A stretch of DNA of 64,000 bases from Treponema sp. Its GTDB lineage: Bacteria; Spirochaetota; Spirochaetia; Treponematales; Treponemataceae. Where the stretch lies: the NCBI GenBank assembly GCA_016281495.1, contig JAEEIU010000015.1:124001-188000 (forward strand). Reading direction: 5' to 3'. This document shows, piece by piece, positions 1 to 8,515 of the stretch. The position numbers were made by a program, and so were the translations under genes. Positions within the stretch are counted from its first letter, which is position 1; every line of letters starts with the position of its first letter. Below the pieces are notes generated by a model, which did no database searches, was not told the DNA's origin, and worked only from the letters and a program-made list of their open reading frames with translations.

Positions 1-37
1 CTGAAACGAGTCCAGCATGACAATCGGACAAAATACC

Positions 38-1501
38 TTATTTGAATATCGGCACAATCAGCTTCTTTCCTATAGATAAAATCCCATTTTCGCTGATTGA
101 ATTGGCGTCACACAGGTCTTTTACGGTAACCCCGTATTTTCGTGAAATTCCCCACAGGGAATCCCCTTTTACTACGGTATGGATTATCGCGTCCTTTGCA
201 ACACCCATTTTCTTGAGTTTTTCTTCAACTCCCTCGGCCGTTCCCTTGGGAAGCCTTACCTTATAAACCTCTCCGGCGGGCGTACAGTTACGGAAAAGTG
301 CAAGATTCAGCTGTTTTATCGTGTCTTTTTTGACCCCAGAGGCCTCTGCAAGCTGTCCAAAGCTTATCATGGCACTGGTGGTGATGTAGTCGAATTCCTC
401 TACCGGCAGGTCTTTTATGAGCTCATTTGCTTCCTTGATGTCCGTGGCACCGTAATATTCGGCGTTTTCTATGATGTCGGCTATGGCAAGGAGCCTTGGG
501 ACGTATTGGGATGACTGTTGGTTCAGGATTCCGTTTTCGGCAAGGTACCAGAAGTCTTTTCCCGGATTTTCCCTTAGGATTCTGGACATTGCACCCGCGC
601 CGCAGTTATATGCCGCAAGTGCAAGCGCCCAGTCACCAAATGTCTTGTAGTTTTCCGTGAGCTTTAGGATTGCCATGTCGGTGGATTTCCAGCCGTCGCG
701 CCTGTCGTCAAACCATGTGCTCTTTTTGAGGAGCGGTTTCATGGAATTTTCCATAAATTGCCAAATTCCTGTTGCCCCAGAACGGGATACTGCCGTGGGA
801 ACGTAGTTTGACTCAACTATCGGCAGGTACTGGAGGTACAGCGGAAGCCCCTTTTCCGTAAGCTGCTGTATGATGTAAGGCCTGTATGGGACCGAGTTTT
901 TTAGCGATTCTATGAGGAGTTTTCGTCCGTGTGCGCCAAGGTACTGGTTCCGGTATTTTTCCGTAAGCTCATGGTCAACGCCCGAAAGCCCGATTTCCTT
1001 TCGTTTTATGCCGTTTTTCTCTGATTCTTCTTCCTGTGAGACAAATTCCGTTTCTGTCATGCCTTCGTTCTGTATGTTTCCGGCCGCTTCTTCAATACCT
1101 GCCGCCAATTCCTGTTCCATGGCGTATGTGTCCGTGGAGGAAGCCGCATCCGGGGAAGTTTCGTCTGTTGCGACTGTGGCAGAAGGGGTGTCATCATCAA
1201 TATCTGGAATCTGTTCTTCTATGACTGTTTCTTCTGTAGAAAGTGCCTCCTCTTCAAATGGAAGTGGGGGAGGAAGCTCTTCCTTTGTGTTCTTGCTGTC
1301 TTTTTTATTCTTTGCCGTCGTCTTGTCTGTTGACTTTGTTGTAGTCTTGTCTGTTGACTTTGTTGTAGTCTTGTCTGTTGACTTTGTTGTAGTCTTGTCT
1401 GTTGACTTTGTTGTAGTCTTGCTTGAAGTGCCTGCCGCTGATGCAAAAAAGCTTGTTCCTATTAAAAATGCACACAAAACCGTCTTGAACTTAAAACCCA
1501 T
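38..1501 (-). CDS. MltD-like lytic transglycosylase with LysM
   Basis: Probable periplasmic murein lytic transglycosylase, cleaving glycan strands to leave 1,6-anhydro-muramic acid ends. A signal peptide opens the protein, then a low-complexity linker with four KTTTKSTD octads (24-bp DNA repeats near 1319-1425), an acidic stretch, an SLT domain with the catalytic Glu in LPIVESNY followed by SGATGIWQF, and a C-terminal LysM (HTVVKGDSLWGISRKYG) for peptidoglycan binding. I start it at ATG 1501 (MGFKFKTVL) because that gives a clean signal peptide; a longer TTG reading from 1552 does not. The octad tract could vary in copy number between strains. The family call is firm; the exact paralogue (MltD versus another SLT/LysM protein) is not. 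Confidence 0.88.
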   Translation of the reverse strand: MGFKFKTVLCAFLIGTSFFASAAGTSSKTTTKSTDKTTTKSTDKTTTKSTDKTTTKSTDKTTAKNKKDSKNTKEELPPPLPFEEEALSTEETVIEEQIPDIDDDTPSATVATDETSPDAASSTDTYAMEQELAAGIEEAAGNIQNEGMTETEFVSQEEESEKNGIKRKEIGLSGVDHELTEKYRNQYLGAHGRKLLIESLKNSVPYRPYIIQQLTEKGLPLYLQYLPIVESNYVPTAVSRSGATGIWQFMENSMKPLLKKSTWFDDRRDGWKSTDMAILKLTENYKTFGDWALALAAYNCGAGAMSRILRENPGKDFWYLAENGILNQQSSQYVPRLLAIADIIENAEYYGATDIKEANELIKDLPVEEFDYITTSAMISFGQLAEASGVKKDTIKQLNLALFRNCTPAGEVYKVRLPKGTAEGVEEKLKKMGVAKDAIIHTVVKGDSLWGISRKYGVTVKDLCDANSISENGILSIGKKLIVPIFK

Positions 1502-1597
1502 AAAAAACCCATAGTCATGAAAAGGATGATTTAAGTATAGTTTATTATTCAATTTTATTCTATAGTTAGAAAGATGAAAGTGGAAAACTGAGGGAGT

Positions 1598-1640
1598 GTT
1601 GTCACGCGGATTCGAAAAAACTACGTTTTTTCTTTAAAAA
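1598..1640 (+). repeat. Dispersed hairpin repeat, copy 1
   Basis: The constant tag GTTGTCACGCGGATTCG runs into a perfect 8-bp stem, GAAAAAAC / GTTTTTTC, with loop TAC, then TCTTTAAA. It lies in the 160-base gap between the YgiT-type antitoxin and the transglycosylase, both on the minus strand. Related copies occur near 2400, 2470, 17440, 49380 and 50300. It could be a REP-like element or a weak terminator. Confidence 0.7.
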
Positions 1641-1715
1641 AGTGTGCAGTCTGCTCTAATGAAATACTATGGTGAAAGTTGAGGAACACACGGATTCGGG
1701 AATGAAAGGTAGGAT

Positions 1716-1946
1716 TTATGCTGCTACTGAATAGTCTATTACTGACAGTTGTTCCATGCGTTTTTTTGCTTCGGCAATAATTTCTTCCAGTCGTTTTACT
1801 ACGTCACCGGTAAAATGAATTTCATCACACATTTCACATTTGTAACAGGGAATGTTTCTGATTACAAGTACGCCGTTATCAAGTTCAATGGCTTCTGTAG
1901 TAGTGCTTGCATAAGTTTCATGTGCACATCTCATACATTTCATCAT
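1716..1946 (-). CDS. YgiT-type zinc-finger antitoxin
   Basis: Small protein of 76 residues with two CxxC pairs (KCMRCAH near the N-terminus and CYKCEMC near residue 35), the zinc-binding fold of YgiT/MqsA N-terminal domains. It lacks the C-terminal HTH of full MqsA. Its ATG overlaps the stop of the upstream DUF4258 gene by four bases (ATGA), with GGGGGCAAA as ribosome site, so the two are translationally coupled. DUF4258 proteins are commonly paired with such zinc-finger partners as toxin and antitoxin; that role is known of the pairing, not shown here. Confidence 0.82.
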   Translation of the reverse strand: MMKCMRCAHETYASTTTEAIELDNGVLVIRNIPCYKCEMCDEIHFTGDVVKRLEEIIAEAKKRMEQLSVIDYSVAA

Positions 1947-2260
1947 TTTGCCCCCTTTCGTGTTTTTAAGTCATCTTCCCATTTGTCAGTGTCGGGTATG
2001 TATGCTGTTATCAAATAAATTTTATCTTCATCCATACTGACAACTATATGAATATAGATACCTTGAATCGAAATTCCAAGAATCAGACAACTCGGAAATG
2101 GAAAATCTGAAGGGTACTGTTCAATGATTTCACCATTATCGATTGCATTCATTATATCATCGATCGTAATATTGCGTTCATTCAATCTTATCTGACCATG
2201 AAGAGAGACAATGATGTTTTCACTTTTGTTGATTTTTCTGAAATCTTCGATGGTATACAA
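1943..2260 (-). CDS. DUF4258 protein, putative toxin
   Basis: A 105-residue protein matching DUF4258: the N-terminal LHGQIRLNERNIT segment carries the family's H...R...ER pattern followed by a helix and beta strands (YIHIVVSMDEDKIYLITAY). Start is TTG at 2260 because GGAGG lies seven bases upstream and no in-frame ATG fits. It is the first gene of a two-gene unit with the YgiT-like zinc protein, overlapping by four bases. Toxin-first order is typical of this class. Target and activity are unknown. Confidence 0.78.
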   Translation of the reverse strand: MYTIEDFRKINKSENIIVSLHGQIRLNERNITIDDIMNAIDNGEIIEQYPSDFPFPSCLILGISIQGIYIHIVVSMDEDKIYLITAYIPDTDKWEDDLKTRKGAK

Positions 2261-2390
2261 AGATTCGCCTCCAGTATTTAAACTATAGCATAAAATGAAA
2301 CAAATTGGTATATGAAACTTTTTGTTTTCACTTTACCCACTCACAAGAAACAACACATACCAGCGTGAGAACCACATCAGACACCAAAAT

Positions 2391-2430
2391 TTAAAGAAAT
2401 TGCGTCGCAATTTCGAATACGTCTCTTCGG
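2391..2430 (-). repeat. Dispersed hairpin repeat, copy 2 (decayed tag)
   Basis: Read on the minus strand, a degraded tag (GACGTATTCG) leads into the perfect 8-bp stem GAAATTGC / GCAATTTC (2396-2414), then CTTTAAAT. The stem is identical to the copies at 17434 and 50285, while the tag has drifted. It lies in the roughly 295-base non-coding stretch 2261-2555, in which I see only this copy and the next one. Confidence 0.6.
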
Positions 2431-2455
2431 CCGTTTTTGTAAGGAATTTGATTTT

Positions 2456-2496
2456 ACGTTGTTGCTAAAGCAACATGCAAATCCACGTGACAACTC
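2456..2496 (-). repeat. Dispersed hairpin repeat, copy 3
   Basis: On the minus strand the tag reads GTTGTCACGTGGATTTG (one base off the common GCGG) and is followed by a different stem, TGTTGC / GCAACA with loop TTTA. The hairpin is kept although its bases differ from the other copies. It lies between the DUF4258 gene and the MNT nucleotidyltransferase. Confidence 0.55.
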
Positions 2497-2555
2497 CTCC
2501 TTATCTGATCAATTCGCAAGACATAAGTCCAAACTCAATCTTTTTCTTTAAAATT

Positions 2556-2831
2556 TCATCCAATTTTCCTAATCTCCCCTATGCTGTTCAAAAAATTAAA
2601 GAATGAGCTCTGTTCGTCAAAATCTACAAAGTCAATTTTTGAATCAATCTCAGAATCGAGCTTTGCATAAACGGAAAAAAACTTTGATGGAGCAAGACCT
2701 TTTACACCAACATCAATGTCGGAATTTTCATTTGCTCGTCCAGTAACATGAGAGCCGAACAAGAAAACTTCCGAACAGCCTTCGTTCTTGAGTATGTCAG
2801 TTATTCTGTTTAAGATATTTCCTGCTACCAT
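2556..2831 (-). CDS. MNT-type nucleotidyltransferase, lone
   Basis: A 91-residue minimal nucleotidyltransferase. The polymerase-beta-type signature FGSHVTGRANENSDIDVGV (about residues 25-43) supplies GS and two metal-binding Asp residues, and KIDFVDFDE supplies the third acid. MNT proteins usually act as antitoxins that AMPylate a HEPN toxin encoded next door; no HEPN gene is adjacent here. ATG 2831 is preceded by AAGG at suitable spacing. It may be an orphan antitoxin or may act on the distant HEPN-like Abi protein at 50340; the latter is speculation. Confidence 0.8.
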   Translation of the reverse strand: MVAGNILNRITDILKNEGCSEVFLFGSHVTGRANENSDIDVGVKGLAPSKFFSVYAKLDSEIDSKIDFVDFDEQSSFFNFLNSIGEIRKIG

Positions 2832-2930
2832 ATCAGTACCTTCAAATCATATTATATCACCATTTTACGAAAAAATCATCTGAAATGCTCTTGTATTAGC
2901 TTTCATCTTTCAGTTTTCAGTTCTCAACTT

Positions 2931-3242
2931 TCAACTTTCAAACTCGCCGTACTCGCATCCTATGTGGCCTGCCTTTATGTCGTCGATTAGGGTCAGGGTG
3001 CCGCCGTCCTTTTTATTTTGCGGGTCCTGCCCCAGAATGGCTTTGCCTTCACCTTTGGAAAGGGATGGATTACACAGAAAATATTCTATAAAGAAGGGCA
3101 CTTCCTCGCCTGTGGAATCATTGACGGCCGTAAACGAGTGCCACCACCAGTCGTATCCCCTGCGCGCGAATTTCCCCGTAAGCATGCACTCATTGCGCCT
3201 CGGATCCTTTCTGTTGAACCCCATCTTTTCCTGTTTTGCCAT
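2931..3242 (-). pseudogene. N-terminal fragment, tocopherol cyclase-like family
   Basis: A well-formed start (AGGAG eleven bases upstream of ATG 3242) opens a 103-residue product with the segment KFARRGYDWWWHSFTAVN and FFIEYFLCNP, which I recognise from the N-terminus of a bacterial tocopherol-cyclase-like family of about 350 residues. Here the reading frame stops after about 100 residues, and the tail (GHIGCEYGEF) no longer resembles the family. I therefore read it as a truncated remnant. A longer open frame running antisense through thrS (up to 3749) is a shadow. Family assignment is from memory of the WWWHSFTA segment, so moderate. Confidence 0.55.
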
Positions 3243-3305
3243 CGTATGCTCCTGATTAAATCGTGGTGTGATGAAATCATTATTGAACAGTACATGGAAA
3301 TTGTC

Positions 3306-3320
3306 AATCCGCGTGACAAC
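3306..3320 (-). repeat. Tag of the dispersed repeat, without hairpin
   Basis: The minus strand reads GTTGTCACGCGGATT, identical to the conserved tag of the hairpin repeat family, but the following bases (GACAATTTCC) do not form the usual stem. It sits in the divergent region between the fragment at 2931-3242 and thrS, so it is either a partial copy or a tag-only insertion. Confidence 0.5.
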
Positions 3321-3377
3321 TCTCCTCTTGAAAAAACACCGCAAAAAGGGTATCTTGTCTCTTTGTGAGGTATTAGT

Positions 3378-5135
3378 ATGGCTGTTGATGAAAATTTGCA
3401 GAAAATAAGGCATAGTCTTGCCCATGTCATGGCGGAGGCTGTCCTTCATCTTATTCCGGAAACGAAAATTGCGATTGGACCGGCTATCGACAATGGATTT
3501 TATTATGACTTTGACTTCCCGACCGACCGCAAGCTGACAGAAGCCGATTTCCCTGCAGTTGAAAAGGAAATGCGCAAGATTCTGGCAGGCAACTTTGACT
3601 TTGTTCAAAAGGAAGTGACACGCGAAGAAGCTTTGGAACTCTTCAAGGATCAGCCCTATAAGATTGAGCTGATTAAGGATATGCCGGAAGGAGAAAAGAT
3701 CACAACATACACCCAGGACACATTCACAGATTTGTGTCGCGGACCTCATGTTCAGAATACAAAGGAAATAAACGCACAGAGCTTTAAATTGATGAAGACC
3801 GCCGGTGCATACTGGAGGGGAGATTCAAATCGCCCGATGCTTAGCCGTGTTTATGCGGTTGCCTTCTACAAGCCCAATGACCTTAAGGATTACCTTACGA
3901 TGCTTGAAGAAGCCGACAAACGTGACCACCGCAAGATTGGCGTCCAGATGGATTTGTTCCACCTTGATCCTGAGGATCCGGGACAGGTATTCTGGCACCC
4001 CAACGGATGGAGCATGTACGTTACGCTTCAGGATTACATGAGGGAAAAGGTTCAGCGCGACGGTTATGTCGAAGTAAACACTCCCGCAATCATGCCCCGT
4101 ACTCTGTGGGAACGCAGCGGCCACTGGGGACACTATCAGAGGAACATGTTCATCACCGAAAGTGAAAAGCGCGTGTTTGCCGTAAAGCCAATGAACTGTC
4201 CTGGTGCACTTGAAATCTTTAAGAGCAAGGTCCGCTCATACAAGGATCTTCCACTTCGCATGGCTGAATTCGGTCATTGTGTTCGCAACGAGCCAAGCGG
4301 TACCCTGCACGGTATCATGCGTGTAAGGGGATTCGTTCAGGATGACGCCCACATTCTTTGTACCGAGGAACAGATAGAGGCGGAAGTCACCAAGTTCTGC
4401 AACCTGCTCAAGGACGTATACAAGGATTTTGGATTTGACAAGAATCTTCTGGTAAAGCTCAGTACAAGGCCGGAAGACCATGTCGGTGACGATGCCACAT
4501 GGGATCATGCCGAGGCCGCACTTTCTGCCGCTTGTAAGTCAGCGGGTCTTGAGTTTGAGATTCAGGAGGGCGAGGGTGCCTTCTACGGTCCAAAGCTTGA
4601 GTTTACCCTGATTGATGCCCTTGGCCGTGAATGGCAGTGCGGTACGATTCAGCTTGACTATCAGCTTCCGTCTGCAGAACGCCTTGACGCACAGTACATC
4701 GGTTCGGACAACCAGAAGCATCACCCGGTAATGCTCCACAGGGCGGTTTTGGGTTCACTTGAGCGCTTTATGGGCATTCTGGTGGAAAACTATGCCGGTG
4801 CATTCCCCGCATGGCTGCATTTTGAACAGGCCGCGGTAGTTCCTGTAAGTCCTGATTTCAACGACTATGCGCAAAAGGTGTGTGATTTCCTGCGCTGTGC
4901 AAAAATCCGTGCCAATGCATACACAAGCGATGAAAACATGAAGGGAAAGATCAAGGCGATTTCCCAGGAACATAAGACACCGTACATTCTTGTTGTCGGA
5001 GCAAAGGAGCAGGAGGAAGAGACCGTCACATGCCGCTTCCGCTTTAGCTCACAGATACCGCAGAAGACATTCAAGCTGAATGAATTCCGCGATTATGTTC
5101 TGGACAAGGTGGCCACACACTTCAACGGTATTTGA
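3378..5135 (+). CDS. thrS: Threonyl-tRNA synthetase lacking TGS domain
   Basis: Charges tRNA-Thr with threonine in the cytoplasm. The 585-residue protein opens directly with the editing (second additional) domain, showing the metal-site motif [11 protein letters not shown] (about 10-20) and the CRGPHV segment (about 119-124). The class II catalytic core follows ([58 protein letters not shown]), then a C-terminal anticodon-binding domain. The usual roughly 60-residue N-terminal TGS domain is absent; the start has a clear upstream GAGG, so this is probably genuine rather than a misplaced start. nth follows two bases after the stop. No T-box leader was seen. Confidence 0.96.
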   Translation: MAVDENLQKIRHSLAHVMAEAVLHLIPETKIAIGPAIDNGFYYDFDFPTDRKLTEADFPAVEKEMRKILAGNFDFVQKEVTREEALELFKDQPYKIELIKDMPEGEKITTYTQDTFTDLCRGPHVQNTKEINAQSFKLMKTAGAYWRGDSNRPMLSRVYAVAFYKPNDLKDYLTMLEEADKRDHRKIGVQMDLFHLDPEDPGQVFWHPNGWSMYVTLQDYMREKVQRDGYVEVNTPAIMPRTLWERSGHWGHYQRNMFITESEKRVFAVKPMNCPGALEIFKSKVRSYKDLPLRMAEFGHCVRNEPSGTLHGIMRVRGFVQDDAHILCTEEQIEAEVTKFCNLLKDVYKDFGFDKNLLVKLSTRPEDHVGDDATWDHAEAALSAACKSAGLEFEIQEGEGAFYGPKLEFTLIDALGREWQCGTIQLDYQLPSAERLDAQYIGSDNQKHHPVMLHRAVLGSLERFMGILVENYAGAFPAWLHFEQAAVVPVSPDFNDYAQKVCDFLRCAKIRANAYTSDENMKGKIKAISQEHKTPYILVVGAKEQEEETVTCRFRFSSQIPQKTFKLNEFRDYVLDKVATHFNGI

Positions 5136-5136
5136 T

Positions 5137-5775
5137 TTGAAGGCCAAGCTGCTGGACGAGGGGCAGATAAGGGAAGTATTCGAAAGGTTCAGGAAACAGA
5201 ATCCTGAGCCCAAGAGCGAGCTTACTGCCCCCAACGCCTACTGTTTCCTTGTGAGTGTCGTTCTCAGCGCACAGACCACGGATAAGGCCGTCAACAAGGC
5301 AACCGCAGGCTTATATAAAATCGTAAAAACCCCGTCACAAATGCTTTCCCTTGGCCGCGAAAAACTTATCTCATACATAAAATCCATAGGCCTCTACCGC
5401 ACAAAGGCAGACCACGTAATGGAATTGAGCCGGCTTCTTGTGGATGATTTTGATTCAAAGGTTCCGGACAACCGAAAGGATCTGGAGTCTCTCCCTGGTG
5501 TTGGAAGAAAAACCGCCAATGTTGTCCTGAATGTGGTTTACGGGGAGAAGACAATGCCTGTGGATACCCATTTGCTTAGGATTTGCCCCAAGATAGGCCT
5601 TGCGGAAGGTAAAACTCCAATTGAAGTCGAACAGTCACTTTTGAGCCGTGTTCCTGATGAATTCATGGACCATGCGCATCACTGGCTTATATTGCACGGA
5701 CGATATGTCTGTACTGCACGTTCCCCAAAATGCGGGGAATGTATCATAAGCGACATCTGTCTTGGAAAATCTTAA
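5137..5775 (+). CDS. nth: Endonuclease III (DNA glycosylase/AP lyase)
   Basis: Base-excision repair enzyme removing oxidised pyrimidines and cutting at AP sites. The helix-hairpin-helix LPGVGRKTANVVLN carries the catalytic Lys, PVDTHLLRI the catalytic Asp, and the C-terminus has the 4Fe-4S set C-x6-C-x2-C-x5-C (CTARSPKCGECIISDIC). I start it at TTG 5137, two bases after the thrS stop, giving 212 residues, the normal family length. The longer ATG reading from 5080 lies inside thrS and adds a non-homologous extension. Probably translated by coupling to thrS. It overlaps the convergent TraB gene by four bases. Confidence 0.93.
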   Translation: MKAKLLDEGQIREVFERFRKQNPEPKSELTAPNAYCFLVSVVLSAQTTDKAVNKATAGLYKIVKTPSQMLSLGREKLISYIKSIGLYRTKADHVMELSRLLVDDFDSKVPDNRKDLESLPGVGRKTANVVLNVVYGEKTMPVDTHLLRICPKIGLAEGKTPIEVEQSLLSRVPDEFMDHAHHWLILHGRYVCTARSPKCGECIISDICLGKS

Positions 5776-7055
5776 ACTCCGCCCTTAAAGAATGCGACAA
5801 TCTTTCCAAAGAGCCTTTTGATTGTGACCACAAAGGATGTTCCCGCAAGTATTGTTCCCACGGTGCTTCCGATTGTTGTCCAGAGGAAAATCCACAGTAT
5901 GCGGAGGATTCTGTTCTTGTAGAATCCCTTGATTGAAGATACGTCCTTCTGTATGTTTTCCATGTCTTCAACTTTAGGCTTGTTGATTGATGCCTGGACA
6001 ATGCCCGTGACCATGCCAACCCCGATGAACGGACACAGGGATGTGAATGGGGCCGTAAGGACAGCGACAAGAATTGTAATCGGGTGAGCGGCGGCGATGA
6101 TTCCACCTATTCCGGCAAAGACACCGTTATAGACGATCCAGCGCCACACAAGGTCAAATCCGGTTTTTCTTCCTCCAAAGACAAAGCCCACAACGATGAG
6201 CGCTATGACCAGTGCGGGAAGAACCCATGCGAGTATTTTTGATGCCGTGGATGCCGGTGGAACGCTTGAAATGTCCGTACAGTCTGGTTTTGCCTCTCCT
6301 GATGCGAGTTTTTTGAGCCATGATTCAACACCGGGTAAATGCCCCGCACCAAGGACCGCCAGGACATTGTTTCCCTGTGCTTCCCACATGTGGCTTGCAA
6401 GGTAGCGGTCCCTTTCGTCAATCAAAACTTCCTTTACCTTTGGCATGTAATCGGAAAGTTCCGCCATCATACTGTCCATCTCGGAGTTCTGCTTGAGTTT
6501 TTCTATCTGTTCCGGATTAACTTCTTCCTTTGAAAATGCGCTTACTGCCAGAGAAGACAGGAGCTTCATCTTGCCCCAGAATGAATTGATTGCCCATGCA
6601 CGCCTTAAGGTTACTGCAATGGGACGGTCAACCATTACCTGCGGGATGTTCAGTTCTTTTGCGGTTTCTATTGCGGCCATCATTTCGTCACCGGGCTTGA
6701 CACCGGAATTGGTGCCCATGCGCTTCTGATAGCCGGAAAGGACAAGGTTTGCAAGCATCAAAAAGCCCTGCTTGTTCTTAAGGACCTTGATGATGTCCAT
6801 TTTGCGCCATGCCTCGGGATCTTCCATGCTTTGACGGCGCTTTTCGTCCAGTTCTATGGCAACTGCATCCGGATTTTGCTCACGGATTACGTTTTTTACT
6901 TCCTCAACACTTTTGGCAGAAACGTGGGCGGTTCCCACAAGGATAAATTTTCTGCCGTTTAACTCAATGAATTTCTGGGTTGCAGGAACAGTTTCAACTT
7001 CCTGCTCCTGATTTTGCTCAATTTCAGACTGATCCGCCTGAATGTCATTTGACAT
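5772..7055 (-). CDS. TraB/PrgY family membrane protein
   Basis: A 427-residue TraB-family protein. The conserved N-terminal segment LVGTAHVSAKSVEEV is followed by VAIELDEKRRQSM and a helical region containing the family's late motif VLAVLGAGHLPGV (about 230-243). The C-terminal third has several hydrophobic segments (about 270-300, 310-345, 390-415), so it is anchored in the inner membrane. In enterococci PrgY limits peptide pheromone; the biochemical role in spirochaetes is unknown. ATG 7055 has GGAG upstream and lies inside the end of the TPR gene (11-base overlap), so the two form one operon. Confidence 0.85.
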   Translation of the reverse strand: MSNDIQADQSEIEQNQEQEVETVPATQKFIELNGRKFILVGTAHVSAKSVEEVKNVIREQNPDAVAIELDEKRRQSMEDPEAWRKMDIIKVLKNKQGFLMLANLVLSGYQKRMGTNSGVKPGDEMMAAIETAKELNIPQVMVDRPIAVTLRRAWAINSFWGKMKLLSSLAVSAFSKEEVNPEQIEKLKQNSEMDSMMAELSDYMPKVKEVLIDERDRYLASHMWEAQGNNVLAVLGAGHLPGVESWLKKLASGEAKPDCTDISSVPPASTASKILAWVLPALVIALIVVGFVFGGRKTGFDLVWRWIVYNGVFAGIGGIIAAAHPITILVAVLTAPFTSLCPFIGVGMVTGIVQASINKPKVEDMENIQKDVSSIKGFYKNRILRILWIFLWTTIGSTVGTILAGTSFVVTIKRLFGKIVAFFKGGV

Positions 7056-8454
7056 ACTTCAAATCTCCAACGCTCCATTCTGCTATTCTGTATTCAAAGA
7101 ACATGGGGCTGTTTAAATTTACGACTTCCATATAATACTTGTTGGCAGCCTCTTTTCCGCCTATCATATCATATAACAAGCCGATGTAGAAGTACATTTT
7201 GCCTTTTTGATTGCTGTTGGTCAAGGTACCTATCTTTTGGATCAGTGGGGCTTCTCCCGCAAGGTCATGGAAAACACGCAAAATCGCATAATCCATGGAG
7301 CTTCTGTCCAGCTTGCGGAGTACCGAGTCACTGAATTTCTTTGCGTTCAGGCTGTCCTTTGCCATGTAGTAGCAGTAGGTTATCATCAGTGGGTAGGAGA
7401 TGTTGGTCTTGTTGTATTCATAGCACTTTTCAAATGCCTCGCGTGCCTTTTTCCATTCTTTTTCATGGATGTAAAGGATTCCGATGCTTTCGTATGCAAA
7501 ATAATAGCTTGGATTTGTCTTGATGACCATAAGGTAATCGTTCAGGGCATTGGTATACATGTTGTACTCGTCATAAAGGCCTGCCCTGTATGCATAGGCA
7601 AGGAAATATGTCGGGTCAATTGAGATTGCGGTGGTCCATGCCTTTTCTGCGGTCTCAAAGTGGCCAAGATTCCTTTCAAACATGCCGTAATCCATTACAT
7701 AGTCGTAATTTGAGTCATCGCGTGCAACTGCTTCCTTTGCATAATTGCTTGCAATCTGGTATTCCTCGTTGGCGGCGGCTATTTTCCCAAGATATGAATA
7801 GGCTGGGGCATATTCCGGGTTGATGTCAAGAATCTTCTTGAATGTGGCGGTTGCCTTGTCGTCATCCTCAAGATAATATGAGGTCCGTCCCACGCCAAAA
7901 AGTGCATCCAGGTTCTTTGGGTCATGAACAAGGGCTTTCTGGAAATACAGGCGTGACTGCTTGTACTGCTTGCGTGTAAACTCGTTCTCGCCAAGGGAAA
8001 TGTTAGCCTCTGCGTTGTACGGGTCAATTGCGATTATTTCCTTTATATACTTGTTCCATTCGGTCTTGTTGCCCTGCGCCTTTGCAACGGTTGCGGCCAA
8101 AGCCAGTACTTCCGTGTTCCTTGAATCCTTTGTAAGCAGGGAGGTGCATATCTTTTTTGCATCATTCAGCTTGTTTGTGCTGAGCAGGAGGGATGCCTTG
8201 ATTATCTGAAGTTCTGTGTCTGACTGGTATTTTGACGGAACAGAATCGTAAAGTGACAGTGCATACTCGTATCCGTCGTTCTCCACGGCAGAAAGAAGGT
8301 CATTCATGAATGAACTCTTTGTCCATGCGGGAGCCGGGCTGTCCGGAAGCAGGGCTGTGCTTTTATCTGGGGTGGTTGCAGCAAAGATCGGGGTAGTGGC
8401 GGCAAAAAGCACCAAAACTGGTAAAACTCTGATTTTCTTTAACTGTAGTTTCAT
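7045..8454 (-). CDS. Secreted TPR-repeat protein
   Basis: About 470 residues: a signal peptide (MKLQLKKIRVLPVLVLFAATTPIFA) and then some ten tetratricopeptide repeats, recognisable by recurring A-x-x-x-L-G/Y and Y-A-P-A-Y-S-Y-L-G patterns (for example around EYAPAYSYLGKIAAANEEYQ). TPR arrays act as protein-binding scaffolds in the periplasm; the partner may be the TraB protein encoded downstream with overlap. I choose ATG 8454 with GAGGA just upstream; ATG 8472 (MQKRGN) is an alternative. Longer readings overlap the divergent gene at 8516. Confidence 0.85.
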   Translation of the reverse strand: MKLQLKKIRVLPVLVLFAATTPIFAATTPDKSTALLPDSPAPAWTKSSFMNDLLSAVENDGYEYALSLYDSVPSKYQSDTELQIIKASLLLSTNKLNDAKKICTSLLTKDSRNTEVLALAATVAKAQGNKTEWNKYIKEIIAIDPYNAEANISLGENEFTRKQYKQSRLYFQKALVHDPKNLDALFGVGRTSYYLEDDDKATATFKKILDINPEYAPAYSYLGKIAAANEEYQIASNYAKEAVARDDSNYDYVMDYGMFERNLGHFETAEKAWTTAISIDPTYFLAYAYRAGLYDEYNMYTNALNDYLMVIKTNPSYYFAYESIGILYIHEKEWKKAREAFEKCYEYNKTNISYPLMITYCYYMAKDSLNAKKFSDSVLRKLDRSSMDYAILRVFHDLAGEAPLIQKIGTLTNSNQKGKMYFYIGLLYDMIGGKEAANKYYMEVVNLNSPMFFEYRIAEWSVGDLKYVK

Positions 8455-8479
8455 ATTTCCTCTTTTTTGCATTAGTCTC

Positions 8480-8508
8480 TTGCTTTTTCTACCATGAAAA
8501 GATAAAAT
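8480..8508 (+). promoter_or_regulatory. Promoter placing the start of gene 8516 at the transcript end
   Basis: TTGCTT (8480-8485), a 17-base spacer, then TAAAAT (8503-8508). The ATG at 8516 begins seven bases after the -10 box, just where transcription should start, and there is no Shine-Dalgarno sequence, so the mRNA is probably leaderless. Confidence 0.55.
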
Positions 8509-8515
8509 AGACCAA

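Noticed and set aside
1319-1425. Tandem 24-base units considered as a CRISPR or minisatellite
   Set aside because: They are back-to-back without spacers and encode the KTTTKSTD octads in frame, so they are a coding repeat.
912-1514. Plus-strand 200-residue open frame rich in Ser and Val repeats
   Set aside because: It is the antisense shadow of the KTTTKSTD repeats and signal peptide of the transglycosylase.
2880-2940. TTTCAGTTTTCAGTTCTCAACTTTCAACTTTC as a regulatory repeat
   Set aside because: Simple degenerate A/T-rich repeat; similar tracts such as AATTAAGAATTATGAATT recur near 17390 and 18040 with no link to function.
3243-3749. Minus-strand open frame extending the fragment at 2931-3242 into thrS
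   Set aside because: It is antisense to the conserved ThrS editing domain; the true start with AGGAG lies at 3242.
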